Source of the DNA: Candidatus Bathyarchaeota archaeon
GTDB lineage: Archaea; Thermoproteota; Bathyarchaeia; Bathyarchaeales; Bathycorpusculaceae
Reading direction: 5' to 3'
DNA length: 8,835 nt
Assembly: GCA_013330975.1 (NCBI GenBank)
Contig: DUHG01000166.1
Location: forward strand, 1 to 8,835
Numbering within the stretch: the stretch's first letter is position 1; each line of letters begins with the position of its first letter. This document shows positions 7,210 to 8,835 of this stretch, piece after piece. The notes under the pieces are model-generated. The model was not told the DNA's origin. It did not search any database and saw only the letters and a list, made by a program, of their open reading frames with translations. Position numbers and translations under genes: made by a program.

Positions 7210-7849
7210 CGTAACGTCCTCTTTTCTCAATTTCTTTGATCTTCCTGAAAACATCCTTGGCTTCAGGTTCACCAAAGGTTGCAGCATAACCCTTTGTGAT
7301 GGCTTCAAAACACTCTTCAGCAAACCCGTAGTGTGTGCTCTGTAAAGCTCTTTTCATGAGGTGCAGGTCAACTCCCCTAGCTTCAAGTTCGATATTTTTT
7401 TCTCCCAGGCCAAAATCCACAAGAACGATTTTGTGTTTAGAATTAACAATCATGTTTGAAGTTGTCAGATCTCCGTGGATCAGCCCGCTCTTGTGAAGTC
7501 TGCCTATTAGTTGACCTATTCGACTGCACATTGCTCCCCTTTTTTCGGCTGATAGGCTTCCTAGGAGTTGCTTTACTTGTTTTCCCTCTATAAATTCCAT
7601 TGTAATAGCCGCGTTTTTCATATCAACCTGAAATACCAAGGGTGTGGCAACCCCCGCCTTTCTCGCCTCATTTAATAGCTGTGGCTCATGGGTGGTCCTA
7701 TAAGTGCGTATTTCTCTGTCTAGTCTCTCATTTCTGTATTTTTTTGGGAATCGCGTCTTAAAAACCACTTTTCTGCCATTTAGGCTCGATAAATGAAGGC
7801 TTGCTTCAGCACCCTTCTTCAGCAGAATTTTCTTTCTTAATTCACCCAT
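7187..7849 (-). CDS. bud32: Bud32, KEOPS complex kinase/ATPase
   Basis: A small RIO-like protein kinase/ATPase of the KEOPS complex. It binds Kae1 and, through ATP hydrolysis, supports threonylcarbamoyl transfer to A37 of ANN-decoding tRNAs. The 220 residues match the usual minimal kinase size. Visible features: KGAEA (12-16) as the glycine-poor P-loop equivalent; the VVFK strand with K31 as ATP lysine; the basic helix KKYRNERLDREIRTYR (36-51), a Bud32 hallmark; the catalytic loop HGDLTTSNM (125-133) with D127 and N132; DFGLG (145-149) with metal-binding D145; and the C-terminal tail IEKRGRYVEKR (207-217), typical of Bud32 and known to affect Kae1-Bud32 activity. The ATG at 7849 overlaps the kae1 stop by 13 bp, indicating coupled translation. 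In several euryarchaea these two genes are fused; here they are separate. Confidence 0.96.
   Translation of the reverse strand: MGELRKKILLKKGAEASLHLSSLNGRKVVFKTRFPKKYRNERLDREIRTYRTTHEPQLLNEARKAGVATPLVFQVDMKNAAITMEFIEGKQVKQLLGSLSAEKRGAMCSRIGQLIGRLHKSGLIHGDLTTSNMIVNSKHKIVLVDFGLGEKNIELEARGVDLHLMKRALQSTHYGFAEECFEAITKGYAATFGEPEAKDVFRKIKEIEKRGRYVEKRRED
7217..7222 (-). promoter_or_regulatory. Shine-Dalgarno site that fixes the TTG start of rdgB
   Basis: AGAGGA on the minus strand is complementary to the anti-Shine-Dalgarno end of archaeal 16S rRNA. It lies 8 nt before the TTG at 7209, inside the last codons of bud32. It supports TTG over the upstream in-frame ATGs as the true start. Confidence 0.6.
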
Positions 7850-8835
7850 GGGGTGTCAACCTTTTCCAATCGCCACCGCAATCTAACGTGGCTTTTGTCG
7901 ATCGGTGTAACCAAACCGTGGGTATACGCCAAGGTTCCAGTGTATGCGATCATTGCGCCATTGTCAGTTGCAAACTCGCGGGGAACCACTTTGAAACCTG
8001 CATCATGCTCTTCAGCTATCATTTTTAGCATCGATTGTAGTCTCTGGTTCGCAGCAACGCCTCCTGTAAGCAATACCTCTTTCTTCTCGGTGTGTGCAAG
8101 TGCTCTCTCAGTGACCTCAGTAACCATAGAGAATGCATATTCTTGAAGGCTGTAACATAAATCCTCAAGTCTGCACCCTCCTTTGCCAAGTGCGCTAATA
8201 CTTGCTGTAAGCAAGCCACTCAGGGAGACATCCATACCTTTTACGACATAAGGTAGAGTGATAAGCTTCTCTCCCCCTGTGGCCTTCTTCTCTAGAATTG
8301 CTCCGAGCGGCATTCCTTTTTCATGCTTGAGCCCTGCCTCTCGGGCAAAAACATCCAAGCAATTGCCTAGAGCGATGTCCAGTGTTTCTCCAAAGATTCT
8401 GTACCGCCCCGACTCAAATGCTGAGACTATAGTGTTTCCTCCTGAAACGTAGAGTGTCACGGGGTCCTTCGCGCCGGTTTTTAGTTTCCCAATTTCGATA
8501 TGGGCAATGGAATGGTTCACCCCTACAAGAGGAATATTCAGATATGATGCCAATGTACGGGCTATTGTTGCCCCGGTGCGGAGGCTGGGTCCCAAGCCTG
8601 GACCTTGAGAAAAAGCAATAATTTCCAAGTCTTTTGCCTTTATGCCTGCGATGCGCAAAGCATCTTCCAAAACTCTGTTTGCTACTTGAGCGTGATGCCT
8701 TGCAGCTTCTCTTGGATGTATTCCCCCTTTCTCAGGTATGTAAGTGTCTGAAACATTGGCTACTATTTCTCCCTCAAGAGTAGCGACTCCAATTCCGAAG
8801 TCATCCGCGGTCGATTCAATACCCAAACAGTGGCT
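7837..8835 (-). CDS. kae1: Kae1, tRNA N6-threonylcarbamoyladenosine synthase subunit (5' end cut by window edge)
   Basis: The catalytic subunit of KEOPS, which moves the threonylcarbamoyl group from threonylcarbamoyl-AMP to A37 of tRNA. It has the ASKHA fold. There are 332 visible residues. Motifs (numbering from the window edge): CLGIEST at 3-9, HHAQVAN (47-53), the metal-binding pair in NHSIAH (H108, H112), YVSGGNT (129-135), SLSGLL (204-209), TGGVAANQRL (257-266) and ATDNGAM, whose D291 is the third metal ligand. The frame stays open through the right edge: SHC precedes the TTG at 8826. Kae1 proteins usually start just before CLGIE, so TTG is unlikely to be the start and only a few codons are probably missing. 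It is the first visible gene of the kae1-bud32-rdgB cluster, and its stop overlaps the bud32 ATG. Confidence 0.97.
   Translation of the reverse strand, partial: SHCLGIESTADDFGIGVATLEGEIVANVSDTYIPEKGGIHPREAARHHAQVANRVLEDALRIAGIKAKDLEIIAFSQGPGLGPSLRTGATIARTLASYLNIPLVGVNHSIAHIEIGKLKTGAKDPVTLYVSGGNTIVSAFESGRYRIFGETLDIALGNCLDVFAREAGLKHEKGMPLGAILEKKATGGEKLITLPYVVKGMDVSLSGLLTASISALGKGGCRLEDLCYSLQEYAFSMVTEVTERALAHTEKKEVLLTGGVAANQRLQSMLKMIAEEHDAGFKVVPREFATDNGAMIAYTGTLAYTHGLVTPIDKSHVRLRWRLEKVDTPWVN

Noticed and set aside
7210..7323. Upstream extension of the pyrophosphatase to an ATG at 7323 (244 residues)
   Set aside because: The extra residues are an alternate frame of bud32, make the protein too long for the family, and a Shine-Dalgarno with 8-nt spacing points to TTG at 7209.
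8824..8826. TTG at 8826 as the Kae1 start
   Set aside because: The frame stays open to the window edge, and the residues before it (SHC) complete the conserved CLGIE motif, so the leucine is internal.
1..8835. tRNA or rRNA genes, CRISPR arrays, insertion sequences, attachment sites
   Set aside because: I saw no cloverleaf-like arms, spaced direct repeats, transposase-like proteins or terminal inverted repeats, and nearly all the window is coding.

Overview
The window is archaeal. Its right end carries a minus-strand cluster of Kae1, Bud32 and a HAM1/RdgB-type nucleotide pyrophosphatase, with Kae1 and Bud32 as separate, overlapping genes of archaeal type. TTG start codons, A/T-leaning codon use and very compact spacing fit a TACK-type archaeon such as a Bathyarchaeia relative. 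That placement is a guess from gene style, not a phylogeny.

The left two thirds (1-6468) look like an undescribed tubulin-superfamily membrane or cytoskeletal module. It opens with 18 codons of an unknown plus-strand gene cut by the window edge. Next comes an 882-residue tubulin/FtsZ-like GTPase (85-2733, +) with an intact GGGTGSG nucleotide loop and FtsZ-like catalytic T7 acidic residues. Its fold appears to be split by about 440 residues of helical and coiled-coil sequence. Tail to tail with it, sharing 4 bp of stop codons, is a 440-residue protein (2730-4052, -). This one appears to be a second, degenerate tubulin-like protein: the C-terminal subdomain pattern is similar, but the glycine loop and catalytic acids are lost. 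Its N-terminus is a basic amphipathic helix followed by a disordered acidic linker. Head to head with it, 19 bp away, is a 798-residue protein (4072-6468, +) with about ten membrane spans and a roughly 430-residue cytoplasmic helical tail.

A 120-bp spacer (6469-6588) separates this module from the convergent housekeeping cluster (6589-8835, -). That cluster reads kae1, bud32, then the XTP/dITP pyrophosphatase gene, with 13-bp and 23-bp overlaps. Kae1 and Bud32 are KEOPS subunits that make the t6A37 modification of tRNA; the third protein cleans non-canonical purine triphosphates from the nucleotide pool. Kae1 is cut by the right edge, probably by only a few codons.

Working model (inference): an active tubulin-like GTPase co-assembles with, or is capped by, a nucleotide-blind partner. 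That partner holds the assembly at the membrane through its amphipathic helix, and the polytopic protein with its helical tail is the membrane receptor or scaffold. The family calls for the three right-hand genes are firm. The tubulin call for the 882-residue protein is strong, that for the 440-residue protein is moderate, and the role of the module is unknown.
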